Origin: Tautonia sociabilis
GTDB taxonomy: Bacteria; Planctomycetota; Planctomycetia; Isosphaerales; Isosphaeraceae
Direction: 5' to 3'
Length of the DNA: 64,000 nucleotides
NCBI RefSeq assembly: GCF_003977685.1
Contig: NZ_RYZH01000015.1
Location: 1 to 64,000, forward strand
The notes under the pieces were generated by a model, which was not told the DNA's origin, made no database searches, and saw only the letters and a program-made list of their open reading frames with translations. This document shows positions 23,743 to 32,536 of the stretch, piece after piece; within the stretch, counting starts at the first letter, position 1, and each line of letters opens with the position of its first letter. The position numbers and the translations under genes were made by a program.

Positions 23743-24474
23743 TCACCGGCATGAGAGGCGGTGACGGGCCCGCATCATGACCCACAACAAAAGTCGACCG
23801 ATTTCGTCCCGACGCTCGGCGTAATTTGCGGCTTCATCAGGGGTCCCGTCGTGCGCCTTCGGATCGGCGAACGGCATCGACAGCCGCAGGGACGCGCCAC
23901 GCACCGCCGGGCAGGCGACGTCGGCCTCGTCGCAGACCATCAGGGCGGCGAACCCCGCCTGCGGATTGCCCGGATGGTTGTAGTGCTTCGAGAACACGAC
24001 GGAAGCCAGCTCCGACGCGTCGGCCGGATCCCGCGGGGTGCCCCAGCAGAAACGGTACACCGCGTTGCCGCCGCGCCACCCGGCTGTCGGGGCCTCCGCT
24101 CCCGTCGGTTCGACCTCCACGCCGATCGCCCTCAGGGCCGCGACCGTGCGCGGATCGACGGCGATCGGGTGGGTTCCGCCGCTATGAAAGCGGACCTCCG
24201 GCAGCCCCCAGTAGGCGGCGGCGACGTTCCCCATCGCCGCAGCAAGCACACTCCGGCGGCTGTTGCCGGTGCAGACCGCGACAACCGGCAGAGACCGGCC
24301 CGGCCGGAAGTTCGCCGCGATCCACGCCGTCAGAGCGTCTCCGGCCTCTCGGTGGACCGGGTCGCTCGAACGAATCGAGGCAGCAAGACGCGCCACGTGC
24401 TCCGCGATTGTCGGCAGCAGACGCCGCCGACAACTCGCATCCAGCGTTGCCGGGTCGTGCTCGCGATCCTTCAT
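23743..24474 (-). CDS. LMW-phosphatase/ArsC-like arsenate reductase-type protein
   Basis: A 243-residue protein whose core carries VCTGNSRRS (P-loop Cx5R type, Cys near 72) as in low-molecular-weight tyrosine phosphatases and thioredoxin-linked arsenate reductases. GLPEVRFHSGGTHP and the SMPFADPKAHDGT segment with the acidic DP loop also fit. An N-terminal helical extension of about 65 residues is unusual for ArsC. AAGGAG lies 5 bp before ATG 24474. Since no arsR or arsB flanks it, an activity on arsenate is a family inference only; phosphatase activity remains possible. Confidence 0.78.
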   Translation of the reverse strand: MKDREHDPATLDASCRRRLLPTIAEHVARLAASIRSSDPVHREAGDALTAWIAANFRPGRSLPVVAVCTGNSRRSVLAAAMGNVAAAYWGLPEVRFHSGGTHPIAVDPRTVAALRAIGVEVEPTGAEAPTAGWRGGNAVYRFCWGTPRDPADASELASVVFSKHYNHPGNPQAGFAALMVCDEADVACPAVRGASLRLSMPFADPKAHDGTPDEAANYAERRDEIGRLLLWVMMRARHRLSCR

Positions 24475-24560
24475 CGATCTCCTTATGCGCCAGCCGTCGG
24501 GATCGACGGGCGATTCGTCCGGTTCCAAGTGTAGAGGGGGTCCGAGGCATGGCTCGCTCC

Positions 24561-26903
24561 TCAGCGAGCAGATTCGTAATCCTTCGCCTGAACAATTTGC
24601 TGTCTGAAGACTTCGGGGTCGCTCGTGGGCAGTTTGCAGACGCGTCTCGTGCAGACGTACGCGGTCGCCCTGTCCTTGAGCGGCCGCTTCTCCGCGACCA
24701 GGGGCACCAGCGCCGCGTGCGACGGTAACTGCTCTCGAGCGGGGACCACCGATAAGATCTTGTTCGGCAGATAAGTCCGGCGAAACACCGACATCAGCGT
24801 CGACAGCCCGAGCGAGTCCTCTCGGGGCGCGACGATCACGATCTCCTTCACGTCGTCGAGGTGGTAGTCGAGGGCGAGGAGCGACTCTGCATGAGCGACA
24901 GGCTGCTTCCGCACCGAGCCGGACATCGCTCGCAGTGCCTTCATCGCCCGGGTATGATACTCGACCTTCGTGGTGAATTCGTGCAGCCGCAGGAGATTCA
25001 TCAACGCCACCGCATTTCCAGACGGAATCGCTCCGTCTCTCGTGGGCTTCTCTCGTGCAAGCAGCTGCTCGTGGCGATCGCTCGTCATGTAGAATCCCCC
25101 ATTCTGATCGTCCTCGTAGTCGCGGCGGAGCGATTCCTCCAGATCGATCGCCAACCCGAGCCATCTGGGCTCCCGCGAAGACTCGTAGAGGTCGAGCAAC
25201 GCGGCGATGAAGAACGCGTAGTCGTCGAGGAAGGCGTCCCCGTAGGCCTTCCCGTCCTTGTAGCTCCTCAAGAGCCGCCCGCCCTGACGGAGTTCCTCCA
25301 GGACGAAGGTCGCCGCCCGTGCGGCCGCCTCGACGTAGCGCGGTTCGTCGAGCAGGAGGCCCGCCTGGGCAAAGGCGCTGATCATGAGCCCGTTCCATGC
25401 GGTGAGGATCTTCTCGTCGCGGAGCGGAGATGGGCGTTTCGAGCGGGCCTCGTACAGCTTCGCCCGGGCGCTCTCGAGCAGCTGTCGAGCGTCTTGCTCG
25501 GAGAGGTGCAGCTGCTTCGCGACGTCGGCGAGGGGCGTGGCCACGTGGAGGATGTTCCTGCCCTCGAAATTTCCTCGGGGCGTGACGCCGAAGTGTCGCT
25601 TCACCAGCTCCGCCTCGCGGGAAGGGAGCAAAGAATCGATCTCCTCGGGCCTCCAGGTGAAGAAATAGCCCTCCTCGCGATGCCCGGAGCGCGTGAGGCT
25701 ATCGGCGTCGGTCGCCGAGTAGAAGCCGCCGGAGGGCGCCGTCATCTCCCGCTCGACGTAGCGGAGTATTTCGCGCGCCACCCGCTTCATCTCCTCGCTC
25801 CCCGAGACCTGCCACGCTTCGAGGTACGCCACGACCAGGAGCGCATTGTCGTAGAGCATCTTCTCGAAGTGCGGCACCAGCCATCGCGCGTCGGTCGAAT
25901 AGCGGTGAAATCCCCCATCCACATGGTCATACATGCCGCCTCGCGCCATCTTCTCGAGCGTGTACAGGGCACGCCGCTGCGGCTCGCCGTCACCACTCCT
26001 TCGGCTGAATCGGAACAGGAGCCGGACGGGGAAGCTGCTCGGGAATTTCGGCGCCCGGCGCAGGCCACCGTGCACCGGATCGAAGGCCGTCATGTAGTAC
26101 TGCACGGCATTCCGGATGACTTGGGCGTCAGGAAGAGTGAGGTCGGGCGTTGGATTCAGCGACCGCTCAACCAAGGCCTGAAGGCGCGCGCCCGCCTTTG
26201 CGACGCCCTCCGGGTCCTCCTTGAAGGCCCCGTGCATCCGCTTTAGCAGCGTCAGAAACCCGTAGCGCGATCCGCGGTCACCATCCCTGGGCGGGAAATA
26301 GGTCCCTCCGAAGTACGGCTTCTTATCCGGCGTGAGCCACACCGTCATCGGCCAGCCGCCGCTGCCCCGCATCGCGTGGACAGCCGCCATGTAGATCGCG
26401 TCGATGTCGGGCCGCTCCTCGCGATCGACCTTGATCGCGACATAGTGGGAGTTGAGAAAGCTCGCGATCTCTTCGTCCTCGAACGACTCTTCCTCCATCA
26501 CGTGACACCAGTGGCAAGTCGAGTAGCCCACGCTCAGGAGGACGGGCCGCTCGAGTTTGCGTGCAACTTCGAAGGCCTCGTCGCCCCACGGATACCAGTT
26601 GACCGGGTTGTGCGCGTGCTGGAGCAAATACGGGCTCGCCTCGAGGAAGAGCCGGTTCGTATAGCGTGCCCGGCCGTCCGATCGAACGTGCCTCGTGCGC
26701 GGGACGTAATTCGTCCCGAGGGTCTCTCTGCGCCTCGAGAACCGTTCGATGAGTTCCTCCGGGAAGGCTTCGGCGCCCGGGAGCGCTATCGCTGCTTCGG
26801 TGCCTGAAACCGCCGCCGCCTTCCTGCCCTCGATGTCGGCCCAAGCACAGTCGGCCCGGAAAATCAGTGAGACAGCTAACACAACTTGCATCAATTTTCT
26901 CAT
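24561..26903 (-). CDS. Exported DUF255 thioredoxin-domain protein
   Basis: A 780-residue YyaL/SPATA20-type protein. It begins with a signal peptide ([19 protein letters not shown]), so it is exported, whereas many relatives are cytosolic. The thioredoxin-like DUF255 domain (about 80-240) has [18 protein letters not shown] and the redox site [10 protein letters not shown], then [13 protein letters not shown]. An (alpha/alpha)6 barrel region follows ([37 protein letters not shown]). It is divergent from, and 88 bp away from, the bufA1-like gene; a second DUF255 gene sits beside the other MNIO cluster at 57408, which hints at a functional tie. Confidence 0.88.
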   Translation of the reverse strand: MRKLMQVVLAVSLIFRADCAWADIEGRKAAAVSGTEAAIALPGAEAFPEELIERFSRRRETLGTNYVPRTRHVRSDGRARYTNRLFLEASPYLLQHAHNPVNWYPWGDEAFEVARKLERPVLLSVGYSTCHWCHVMEEESFEDEEIASFLNSHYVAIKVDREERPDIDAIYMAAVHAMRGSGGWPMTVWLTPDKKPYFGGTYFPPRDGDRGSRYGFLTLLKRMHGAFKEDPEGVAKAGARLQALVERSLNPTPDLTLPDAQVIRNAVQYYMTAFDPVHGGLRRAPKFPSSFPVRLLFRFSRRSGDGEPQRRALYTLEKMARGGMYDHVDGGFHRYSTDARWLVPHFEKMLYDNALLVVAYLEAWQVSGSEEMKRVAREILRYVEREMTAPSGGFYSATDADSLTRSGHREEGYFFTWRPEEIDSLLPSREAELVKRHFGVTPRGNFEGRNILHVATPLADVAKQLHLSEQDARQLLESARAKLYEARSKRPSPLRDEKILTAWNGLMISAFAQAGLLLDEPRYVEAAARAATFVLEELRQGGRLLRSYKDGKAYGDAFLDDYAFFIAALLDLYESSREPRWLGLAIDLEESLRRDYEDDQNGGFYMTSDRHEQLLAREKPTRDGAIPSGNAVALMNLLRLHEFTTKVEYHTRAMKALRAMSGSVRKQPVAHAESLLALDYHLDDVKEIVIVAPREDSLGLSTLMSVFRRTYLPNKILSVVPAREQLPSHAALVPLVAEKRPLKDRATAYVCTRRVCKLPTSDPEVFRQQIVQAKDYESAR

Positions 26904-26991
26904 CGATTTATCCCTTATTTTCCTTGTTTTCCACGAGTTCCGATGTTGTACACTGATAGCACTTTCGACACTGCATTAGGAGGAATTACCT
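26904..26991. promoter_or_regulatory. AT-rich divergent promoter region
   Basis: The 88 bp between the DUF255 gene (minus) and bufA1 (plus) are much richer in A and T than the surroundings and must hold both promoters. A strong ribosome site AGGAGG (26978-26983) precedes the bufA1 start by 8 bp. I could not fix -35/-10 boxes with certainty. Confidence 0.4.
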
Positions 26992-27309
26992 ATGACGACG
27001 CGAACGAGAGACTGTGCGTTCAGGAGAACTTTGCTGGGGATCGTCGCACTCGGATCTGCCGCTGTTGCCAGCGAGGCGCAGGCCGTTCCGGGCGCGCCCG
27101 AGGAGTGGGAGAAGTGTGCGGGAGTCGCTCTCAAGGGCAAGAACGACTGCGGTTCGCTCGACGGCTCGCACGCCTGTGCCGGCATGGCCAAGAAGGACAA
27201 GGACCCGCAGGAGTGGGTCTACGTCCCCGAGGGTGTGTGCGAGAAGATCGGCGGCAGGGTGGCCAAGATTGTCCCCGCCAAGGATGACTCGGAGGAAGAT
27301 GCGGCCTGA
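26992..27309 (+). CDS. bufA1: Bufferin-type precursor peptide (DUF2282/BufA1-like)
   Basis: A 105-residue exported peptide: signal sequence to about residue 31 (cleavage after AQA), then a Cys-poor core with four spaced cysteines Cys42, Cys53, Cys62 and Cys83 in EKCAGVALKGKNDCG, HACAGMA and VPEGVCEKIGG. This matches BufA1 (DUF2282) bufferins, ribosomal peptides whose cysteines are converted to thiooxazoles by an MNIO enzyme and which bind copper in the periplasm. The MNIO gene overlaps its stop by 11 bp and the DUF2063 gene follows, the complete bufABC order. The copper role is known for the family, not shown here. Confidence 0.9.
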   Translation: MTTRTRDCAFRRTLLGIVALGSAAVASEAQAVPGAPEEWEKCAGVALKGKNDCGSLDGSHACAGMAKKDKDPQEWVYVPEGVCEKIGGRVAKIVPAKDDSEEDAA

Positions 27310-28156
27310 CGCGCAGCTCGGCGCGGCGACCGGGGACTCGATCTCGGGTGCCGGGATCGGTCTCCGGGCGGCGCACGCGTACGAGATCATCGATTCGCGG
27401 CCGGACGTGCCGTGGTTCGAGGTGCTCATCGACAACCATATGGCCGACGGAGGTTTCCCTCTCAGGTCGCTCGAACGGGTCAGGGAAGACTACCCGATCA
27501 CGCTGCATTGCGTCGGGCTTTCGATCGGGTCTACTGATCCGCTCGACTTCGCTTACCTCGAGAAGCTCCGGACCTTCATTCAACGGTTCGAGCCAGCCTG
27601 GGTTTCCGAGCACCTTTGCTGGACCTCGGCCCACGGGCACTACTTCCACGACCTGCTCCCCCTGCCCTACACCGAGGAGACGATCGCCCACGTGGCGCGG
27701 CGAATCGAGGCGGTGCAGGAGTTCCTCGGCGGGCAGATCCTGGTCGAGAACGTCTCGAGCTACCTGACCTTCGCCGATTCGGAGATGTCCGAGGCGGAGT
27801 TCCTCTCCGCCGTCTCAGTCCGTGCCGATTGCCTCATCTTGCTGGATATCAACAACGTGTTCGTCAGCTCGGAGAATCTGGGCTACGATCCGCTCGGGTA
27901 CGTCTCGTCGCTCCCTTCAGGGAGGATCCGCGAGGCCCACCTGGGGGGACATGAGGTGCGCGACGGCCTCTTGCTCGACGCGCACGGCTCGGCCGTCGCC
28001 GATCCCGTCTGGGACCTGTTCGAGCAAGTGACCTCGCTGATCGGGCCGATACCTACCCTCGTCGAGTGGGACAACGACCTGCCGCCGTTCTCCGTCCTCC
28101 GAGATCAGGCACGGCGAGCCTCCGATATCCTCTCGCGTCCCGATGCCGAGCCTTAG
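27299..28156 (+). CDS. bufB: MNIO (DUF692) enzyme of the bufferin cluster
   Basis: A 285-residue multinuclear non-heme iron oxidase of the DUF692 family, a TIM barrel that modifies Cys residues of a partner peptide. Family blocks seen: [58 protein letters not shown] and LVEWDNDLPPF, which contain the His, Asp, Glu and Asn metal ligands. GGAGGA lies ahead of ATG 27299 inside the end of bufA1, so the two are coupled. The partner-recognition protein is the DUF2063 product that overlaps its 3' end. Confidence 0.92.
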   Translation: MRPDAQLGAATGDSISGAGIGLRAAHAYEIIDSRPDVPWFEVLIDNHMADGGFPLRSLERVREDYPITLHCVGLSIGSTDPLDFAYLEKLRTFIQRFEPAWVSEHLCWTSAHGHYFHDLLPLPYTEETIAHVARRIEAVQEFLGGQILVENVSSYLTFADSEMSEAEFLSAVSVRADCLILLDINNVFVSSENLGYDPLGYVSSLPSGRIREAHLGGHEVRDGLLLDAHGSAVADPVWDLFEQVTSLIGPIPTLVEWDNDLPPFSVLRDQARRASDILSRPDAEP

Positions 28157-28970
28157 GGAGACCCAAGACCTGTTCGCCCGCGCGCTGCTGCGGGGCGAGC
28201 CGACGCCCGAGCTGGCGGCCCTCGTACGCGGGCCCGCGGACCGGTCCGCGCACGATTCGATCGCGGTCTATGTGCGGAATTACCGCGGCAGCCTGCACCG
28301 CGCCCTGGAGGAGACCTATCCCGTCACCCGCTCGCTCGTCGGCGAGAACTACTTCACCCTGCTCGCCTCGCACTACATCGCCGGGCATCCGTCGACGTCG
28401 CGGAACCTCAATGCCTACGGCGCCCGGTTCGGCGAGTTCCTGCAGGAGATCCTCCCGACACGGCCCGAAGCCGCGCACCTTGAGTACGTCGCCGACGTAG
28501 CGAAGCTCGAATGGTGCTGGTATTGGAGCTACCACGCGGCCGACAACGGCCCCTTCGACTTCGACGCCCTTGCTCAGGTCATGGCCTCGGAGGAGATCGA
28601 CATCCGGCTCCTGCCGAGCCGCTCGCTGTCGCTGATCTCGTCGCCCTACCCGGTGCATGAGATCTGGAGCCTCGTCCGCAGCGGCTCGCTGGAGGCGGGA
28701 TACATACTGCGCAGGGGGGATTACCGAATCGTGGTCTCGCGCACCGATGGTTTCATACCCCGCATCCGCGCCGTTTCCCGCGAGTTCTGGGACATCCTCC
28801 GTCGGGTCGTCGATGGGGACTCGCTCAAGCAGATTTGCCTCGACCACTCCGGCGAAGATGACCCGGAGGCCCTCGTGGGTTTCGTGGCCGAGGCGGTGCG
28901 CAGTCGGTGGATCGCCGGGTTCGAAACCCATGCCTGCGGCCAAGGCGGAGACGACCGTGAATCCGCGTGA
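28143..28970 (+). CDS. bufC: DUF2063 partner protein of the bufferin cluster
   Basis: A 275-residue protein. Its N-terminal DUF2063 domain (about 5-100) has the family opening TQDLFARALL and YRGSLHRALEETYPVTRSLVGENYF; the C-terminal part looks like a winged-helix-like or peptide-recognition module (REFWDILRRVVDGDSLKQICLDH). DUF2063 proteins (BufC/HvfC) pair with MNIO enzymes and are thought to present the precursor peptide. The start overlaps bufB by 14 bp. Confidence 0.88.
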   Translation: MPSLRETQDLFARALLRGEPTPELAALVRGPADRSAHDSIAVYVRNYRGSLHRALEETYPVTRSLVGENYFTLLASHYIAGHPSTSRNLNAYGARFGEFLQEILPTRPEAAHLEYVADVAKLEWCWYWSYHAADNGPFDFDALAQVMASEEIDIRLLPSRSLSLISSPYPVHEIWSLVRSGSLEAGYILRRGDYRIVVSRTDGFIPRIRAVSREFWDILRRVVDGDSLKQICLDHSGEDDPEALVGFVAEAVRSRWIAGFETHACGQGGDDRESA

Positions 28971-29053
28971 TCGTTCGGCGCATCGTACCCAAACTGGCCC
29001 CGGCACCGGGTCGTTGTGGCCGGGACGGAGACCTTGCCGGGGAATCGCGAATC

Positions 29054-29611
29054 GTGCACCCACAGACCATCATCCATCTCGCAGACTTGCTGCAGATCGC
29101 GACCGTCGCTGCGTCGCTCTTCGGCTTCGCGCCCCAGATCGTCACGCTGCACCGCACGAAGGACAGCCACAATCACTCGCTGTTGACTTGGCTCTTGTGG
29201 AGCGCGAGCAGCCTCATGGCCCTCTTCTACGCCCTGGCCCACTACCTGATCGAGGGCTGCTGCCTCCCGCTGGCGATCACGACCAGCGTCAACTCTGCCC
29301 TCTCTGCGCTGACGCTCGCGCTTGTGTTGAAGTATCGGGCCAGTCTCCCTCACTATCACGGGCCTCATCAGTCCGATCCGCGGGGATCAGCCGCTCGCCT
29401 TGAGGGCTCCGTACACCAGCGCAACCGCCAGGCCGAAAACCAGGTGCCCCATCATCATGCCGGCCACCGTCAGGGGCGTCATGCGGATGCCGGGCGGCCG
29501 GGGGTGCATCCGGAGCATCAGGGGCAGCACCGCGATCGCGATCACGCCGTGGGCGGCGCCGAAGGCCAGCCCCCACGGCCACGTCGCATCCCCGAGGCCC
29601 CGGCCCCATAG
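29054..29611 (+). CDS. PQ-loop/SemiSWEET-like small membrane protein with aberrant tail
   Basis: Residues 1-100 contain three hydrophobic helices with a PQ-loop motif (LFGFAPQIVTLHRTKDSHNHSLLTWLLW), as in SemiSWEET-like carriers. After about residue 110 the frame simply runs on across the opposite strand of the next gene (HRQGRHADAGRP and similar), a His/Arg-rich shadow translation rather than a protein domain. The true gene therefore probably lost its own end at a junction near 29390. GTG 29054 gives the best start; GTG 28967, overlapping bufC as GTGA, is the alternative. Confidence 0.6.
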   Translation: MHPQTIIHLADLLQIATVAASLFGFAPQIVTLHRTKDSHNHSLLTWLLWSASSLMALFYALAHYLIEGCCLPLAITTSVNSALSALTLALVLKYRASLPHYHGPHQSDPRGSAARLEGSVHQRNRQAENQVPHHHAGHRQGRHADAGRPGVHPEHQGQHRDRDHAVGGAEGQPPRPRRIPEAPAP

Positions 29612-29821
29612 CAGCGCGTAGGCCGCGGCGAAGAGGACGCCTATCGCGAAGTGGAGGACGGTCCCGAGCGGATAAGCCACCGCCCTCTTCTGGGTGAACA
29701 TCGTCCCGAGCATGCCCAGCATATCCATCCGCGGCATGCCCATCTTCGGCCCCACGTAGATCAGCACGGTCATGATCGAGGTCGCGACGAGCCCGGCGAC
29801 GACGGCCCCGCTCAGGTCCAT
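29387..29821 (-). CDS. Small four-helix membrane protein
   Basis: A 144-residue protein with about four transmembrane segments (AVVAGLVATSIMTVLIYVG, LGTVLHFAIGVLFAAAYALL, AFGAAHGVIAIAVLPLML, MMMGHLVFGLAVALVYGA) and no charged catalytic motif. It resembles the DUF6789-like membrane proteins that often have the MTxLxY opening. Its start overlaps the VKOR-like gene by 10 bp, so the two are co-expressed. Function unknown. Confidence 0.7.
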   Translation of the reverse strand: MDLSGAVVAGLVATSIMTVLIYVGPKMGMPRMDMLGMLGTMFTQKRAVAYPLGTVLHFAIGVLFAAAYALLWGRGLGDATWPWGLAFGAAHGVIAIAVLPLMLRMHPRPPGIRMTPLTVAGMMMGHLVFGLAVALVYGALKASG

Positions 29822-30372
29822 GATCCCGCCTCCCGCGCAATCTCCTCGTAGCCATCCGCCTGGCCGCCCGGGCGGCGTAACGCGGCCCGGGCCTCCGGGA
29901 TCGCGAGCGGCACCGCGGCGAAGGTCAGCCCGGCGGCGAGCAGGCACCACGAGCAGAAGGCCCGGTGCTCGGCCCATTGCTCCCACGTCAGCTTGGCCGC
30001 CTGGACGGCGTCGACCCCCACCTTGGCGGCCATCGCCAGCGGGATCCAGGGCTGCTCCGTCGTGCGGTCCGCCCCGCCCATCGCCGCCAGCGCGACCGTG
30101 GTCCCGTAGCTGACGAGGCCGAGCGCCGCGTCGGGCATCGGCAGCCCCATGCGCTGGTAGGCCTCCGGGGCCGCGTCCACCCGATCCGCATCGAGCCAGG
30201 GGAGCGGCGGCTCCGGCAGGTGCTCGATCAGGCCCATCTGATAGAGCGAGATGAGCCCCATCGACCCCGCCGCCCCGAGCGCCAGGCCGGCGATCGTCCG
30301 TCGGTTCGAGAGGAACCGCCCGGACCCGGTCCTCAGCTGTCGACTCAGCACCCTCGCGTTCGTCTCCATCAT
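29812..30372 (-). CDS. VKOR-like membrane thiol oxidoreductase
   Basis: A 186-residue membrane protein with the vitamin-K-epoxide-reductase hallmark CSWC (HRAFCSWCLLAAGLTFAAVPLAI, about 140-143) before a final helix, and an earlier helix pair (GLALGAAGSMGLISLYQMG). VKOR proteins pass disulfide bonds to quinones. The second Cys pair of classic VKOR is not evident, so activity may differ. GGAGGA lies 5 bp before ATG 30372. Another thiol-redox protein in this metal region, although not directly linked to the MNIO genes. Confidence 0.75.
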   Translation of the reverse strand: MMETNARVLSRQLRTGSGRFLSNRRTIAGLALGAAGSMGLISLYQMGLIEHLPEPPLPWLDADRVDAAPEAYQRMGLPMPDAALGLVSYGTTVALAAMGGADRTTEQPWIPLAMAAKVGVDAVQAAKLTWEQWAEHRAFCSWCLLAAGLTFAAVPLAIPEARAALRRPGGQADGYEEIAREAGSWT

Positions 30373-30428
30373 CGTTGTCCTCCATCCGATTGTCGAAATC
30401 GCCCCTTCAATGGGTCCCCCGATCGTAG

Positions 30429-32315
30429 TCAGTCCCCGAGTCCGAGGCTCTTCGTGACACGTTCCTTCATGCGACCGACCATCAGGCGCGCCTTGTCCAG
30501 CGGCCGGGCCTTGGCCGTCTCCACGACCGCCCGCACGTACTCCACGTGCGAGAAGAGCAGCGGGCTGTTGCCCCGCACGGCGCCCGAGAGGGGGTCGAAG
30601 CCCTCCGCGAGCAGCCCGTGCTGCCCCGTGACCCCCTCGGCCCGGTCGAGGACCGCATCCGCATCATTCGCACGGCCGGCCTTGGCGTAGGCCGTCGCGA
30701 GCCAGAAGGTGCAGGGCAGGAAGCTCCCCTCGTGGTCACCGAGCGGCTGGGCCGCGGGTCCCAAGGTCTCTCGCGGCTCGAATCGGTAGACGAAGCCGTC
30801 GATCACGAGCCGCTCGACGATCCGCTCGGTCGTCGCCAGGACCCGCGGGTGGTCGGCCGGCAGGAACCCCATCACCGGGATCAAGAGGGCCGAGGCGTCG
30901 AGGCCCTCGCCGTCGTAGTGCTGGCGGAAGGCGCCGAGCGGCTCGCTCCAGCCCCGGTCCATGACCTCGGCGTGGATCGCCTCCATGACGGGCCGCCAGG
31001 CCGCGGCCTCGTCCTCGCGGCCGATCCGCTCGGCGATCCGGCTCGCCCGCTCCAGGGCCACCCAGGCCATCACCTTGCTGCTCACGTAATGGCGCTGCCG
31101 ATCGAGTTCCCAGATGCCGTGATCCGGTCGGGTCCAGGTGCGGGCGACGTGCTGGGCGACGCGGCTCGCGAGTCGCCAGTATTCCTCGCGCCACCGGCCT
31201 CCCTGCTCCAGGTAGACGAGCGCGCAATCGTTGAAGTAGCCGAGCGAGTCGAGCTGGACCTGGTTGTAGGCGTGATTGCCGAACCGGACGGGCCGCGAGC
31301 CGCGGTAGCCTTCGAGATCCGCCCGGCTGCGCTCGGTCAGGTCCGCCTCGCCCCGGATCCCATACAGCACCTGAAGCGGCGCATCGGTCGAGGAGCCCAG
31401 CCCGGAGAGCCAGTCCATGTAGCGCCTGGCCATCTCCGTGTCGCCGAGCAGCGCCAGCACGGCCAGCGAGAGCGAGGCGTCGCGGACCCACGCGTAGCGG
31501 TAGTCCCAATTCTGGTCGCCCCCGATCCGCGCCGGGAGCGACGTCGTCGGCGCCGCGACCAGCGACCCCTGCGGGGCATAGCCGAGCAGGTGGACCGTCA
31601 GGGCCGTGCGGCGCACCCGTTCCCGGCGAGGCCCGATGTAAGTGAGCCCGTCGAGCCACCCGGTCCAGTAGCGGATCGCCTCCTCCATCGCGTCTCGGGC
31701 CCGATCGACCGACCATCGATCGGGGGTTTCGCCGAGGACGAGCACGGCCCAGAACTCCTCCCCCTCGCGCAGGTGGAAGCTTCCGCAGGCACCGCCTTCG
31801 GTCGGTTCGACCGACCCGCTGGCCCACAGCCCCAGGTTGTGTTCAGCGAGGTGCAGCACCAGGCCGCCGGATGCTGGCTCGCACGCGATCGGCCGATCGA
31901 AGTCGACTCGAGGCCAGATACCGAGGACCGCAGGCGAATCGCCCCGGGTGGCGCTCAGTCGCCGAATGACCGCTCGCCTCCCCTCATCACTCGACCGATC
32001 CCCGGGCCAGGCCATGACGTCGGTGAGCTCCAGCTCGTGGTCTCCGCTCGACCAGCTCGTCAGGAGTGCGCCGCTCTCGCCGAGATAACGCTGTCGGCCG
32101 GACACCGGCCCCGGGGGGCCGACCCGCCAATAGCCGCCCCGCTCGGCGTCGAGCAACGCCCCGAAGAGGCTCGGGCCGTCGTAATCCGGCAGGCAGAGCC
32201 AGTCGATCGTGCCGTCGGCGGCGACCAGGGCCGCGGTGCGCCGGTCGCCGATCACGCCGTGCTGCTCGACAGGCGGATACGGCAGGAATCGTTCCAAGTT
32301 CGAAATCACCGCCAT
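30429..32315 (-). CDS. GH15 glucoamylase-like glycosidase
   Basis: A 628-residue GH15-type protein. The N-terminal beta domain opens with YPPVEQHGVIGDRRTAALVAADGTIDWLCLP, and the catalytic (alpha/alpha)6 barrel includes NWDYRYAWVRDASLSLAVLALLG, GSFLPCTFWLATAYAKAGR and LLAEGFDPLSGAVRGNSPLLFSH. The two acid catalysts are expected near the GIWELD and LLAEGFD segments. There is no signal peptide. GGAGGTC precedes ATG 32315. It sits 221 bp after a glycogen-debranching-like gene on the same strand, so both probably act on alpha-glucan or trehalose. Confidence 0.88.
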   Translation of the reverse strand: MAVISNLERFLPYPPVEQHGVIGDRRTAALVAADGTIDWLCLPDYDGPSLFGALLDAERGGYWRVGPPGPVSGRQRYLGESGALLTSWSSGDHELELTDVMAWPGDRSSDEGRRAVIRRLSATRGDSPAVLGIWPRVDFDRPIACEPASGGLVLHLAEHNLGLWASGSVEPTEGGACGSFHLREGEEFWAVLVLGETPDRWSVDRARDAMEEAIRYWTGWLDGLTYIGPRRERVRRTALTVHLLGYAPQGSLVAAPTTSLPARIGGDQNWDYRYAWVRDASLSLAVLALLGDTEMARRYMDWLSGLGSSTDAPLQVLYGIRGEADLTERSRADLEGYRGSRPVRFGNHAYNQVQLDSLGYFNDCALVYLEQGGRWREEYWRLASRVAQHVARTWTRPDHGIWELDRQRHYVSSKVMAWVALERASRIAERIGREDEAAAWRPVMEAIHAEVMDRGWSEPLGAFRQHYDGEGLDASALLIPVMGFLPADHPRVLATTERIVERLVIDGFVYRFEPRETLGPAAQPLGDHEGSFLPCTFWLATAYAKAGRANDADAVLDRAEGVTGQHGLLAEGFDPLSGAVRGNSPLLFSHVEYVRAVVETAKARPLDKARLMVGRMKERVTKSLGLGD

Positions 32316-32536
32316 TGCCCGACCTCCAGCGTCATCGAAGATCCCAAACGATCGTCGCGAGACGCGGGTGTCCACGATCCGGCGCCCTTCGCTCCAAGCC
32401 TAGTCTCGATTCGATCCGGTGCCATGAGCGCCCTCAGCCGGGTGCTGATGGTCGGCCGGGCGACGGCCGATGCGCGGGCAACGCCGCTCTCTTCCGGGGT
32501 ACGCGATCGGCTCATAGCCACTCATCATCCTCCCGT

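Noticed and set aside
23743-25398. Extension of the LMW-phosphatase frame upstream of 24474
   Set aside because: The region upstream overlaps the DUF255 gene antisense and has no coding character; the ATG with AAGGAG at 24474 is the start.
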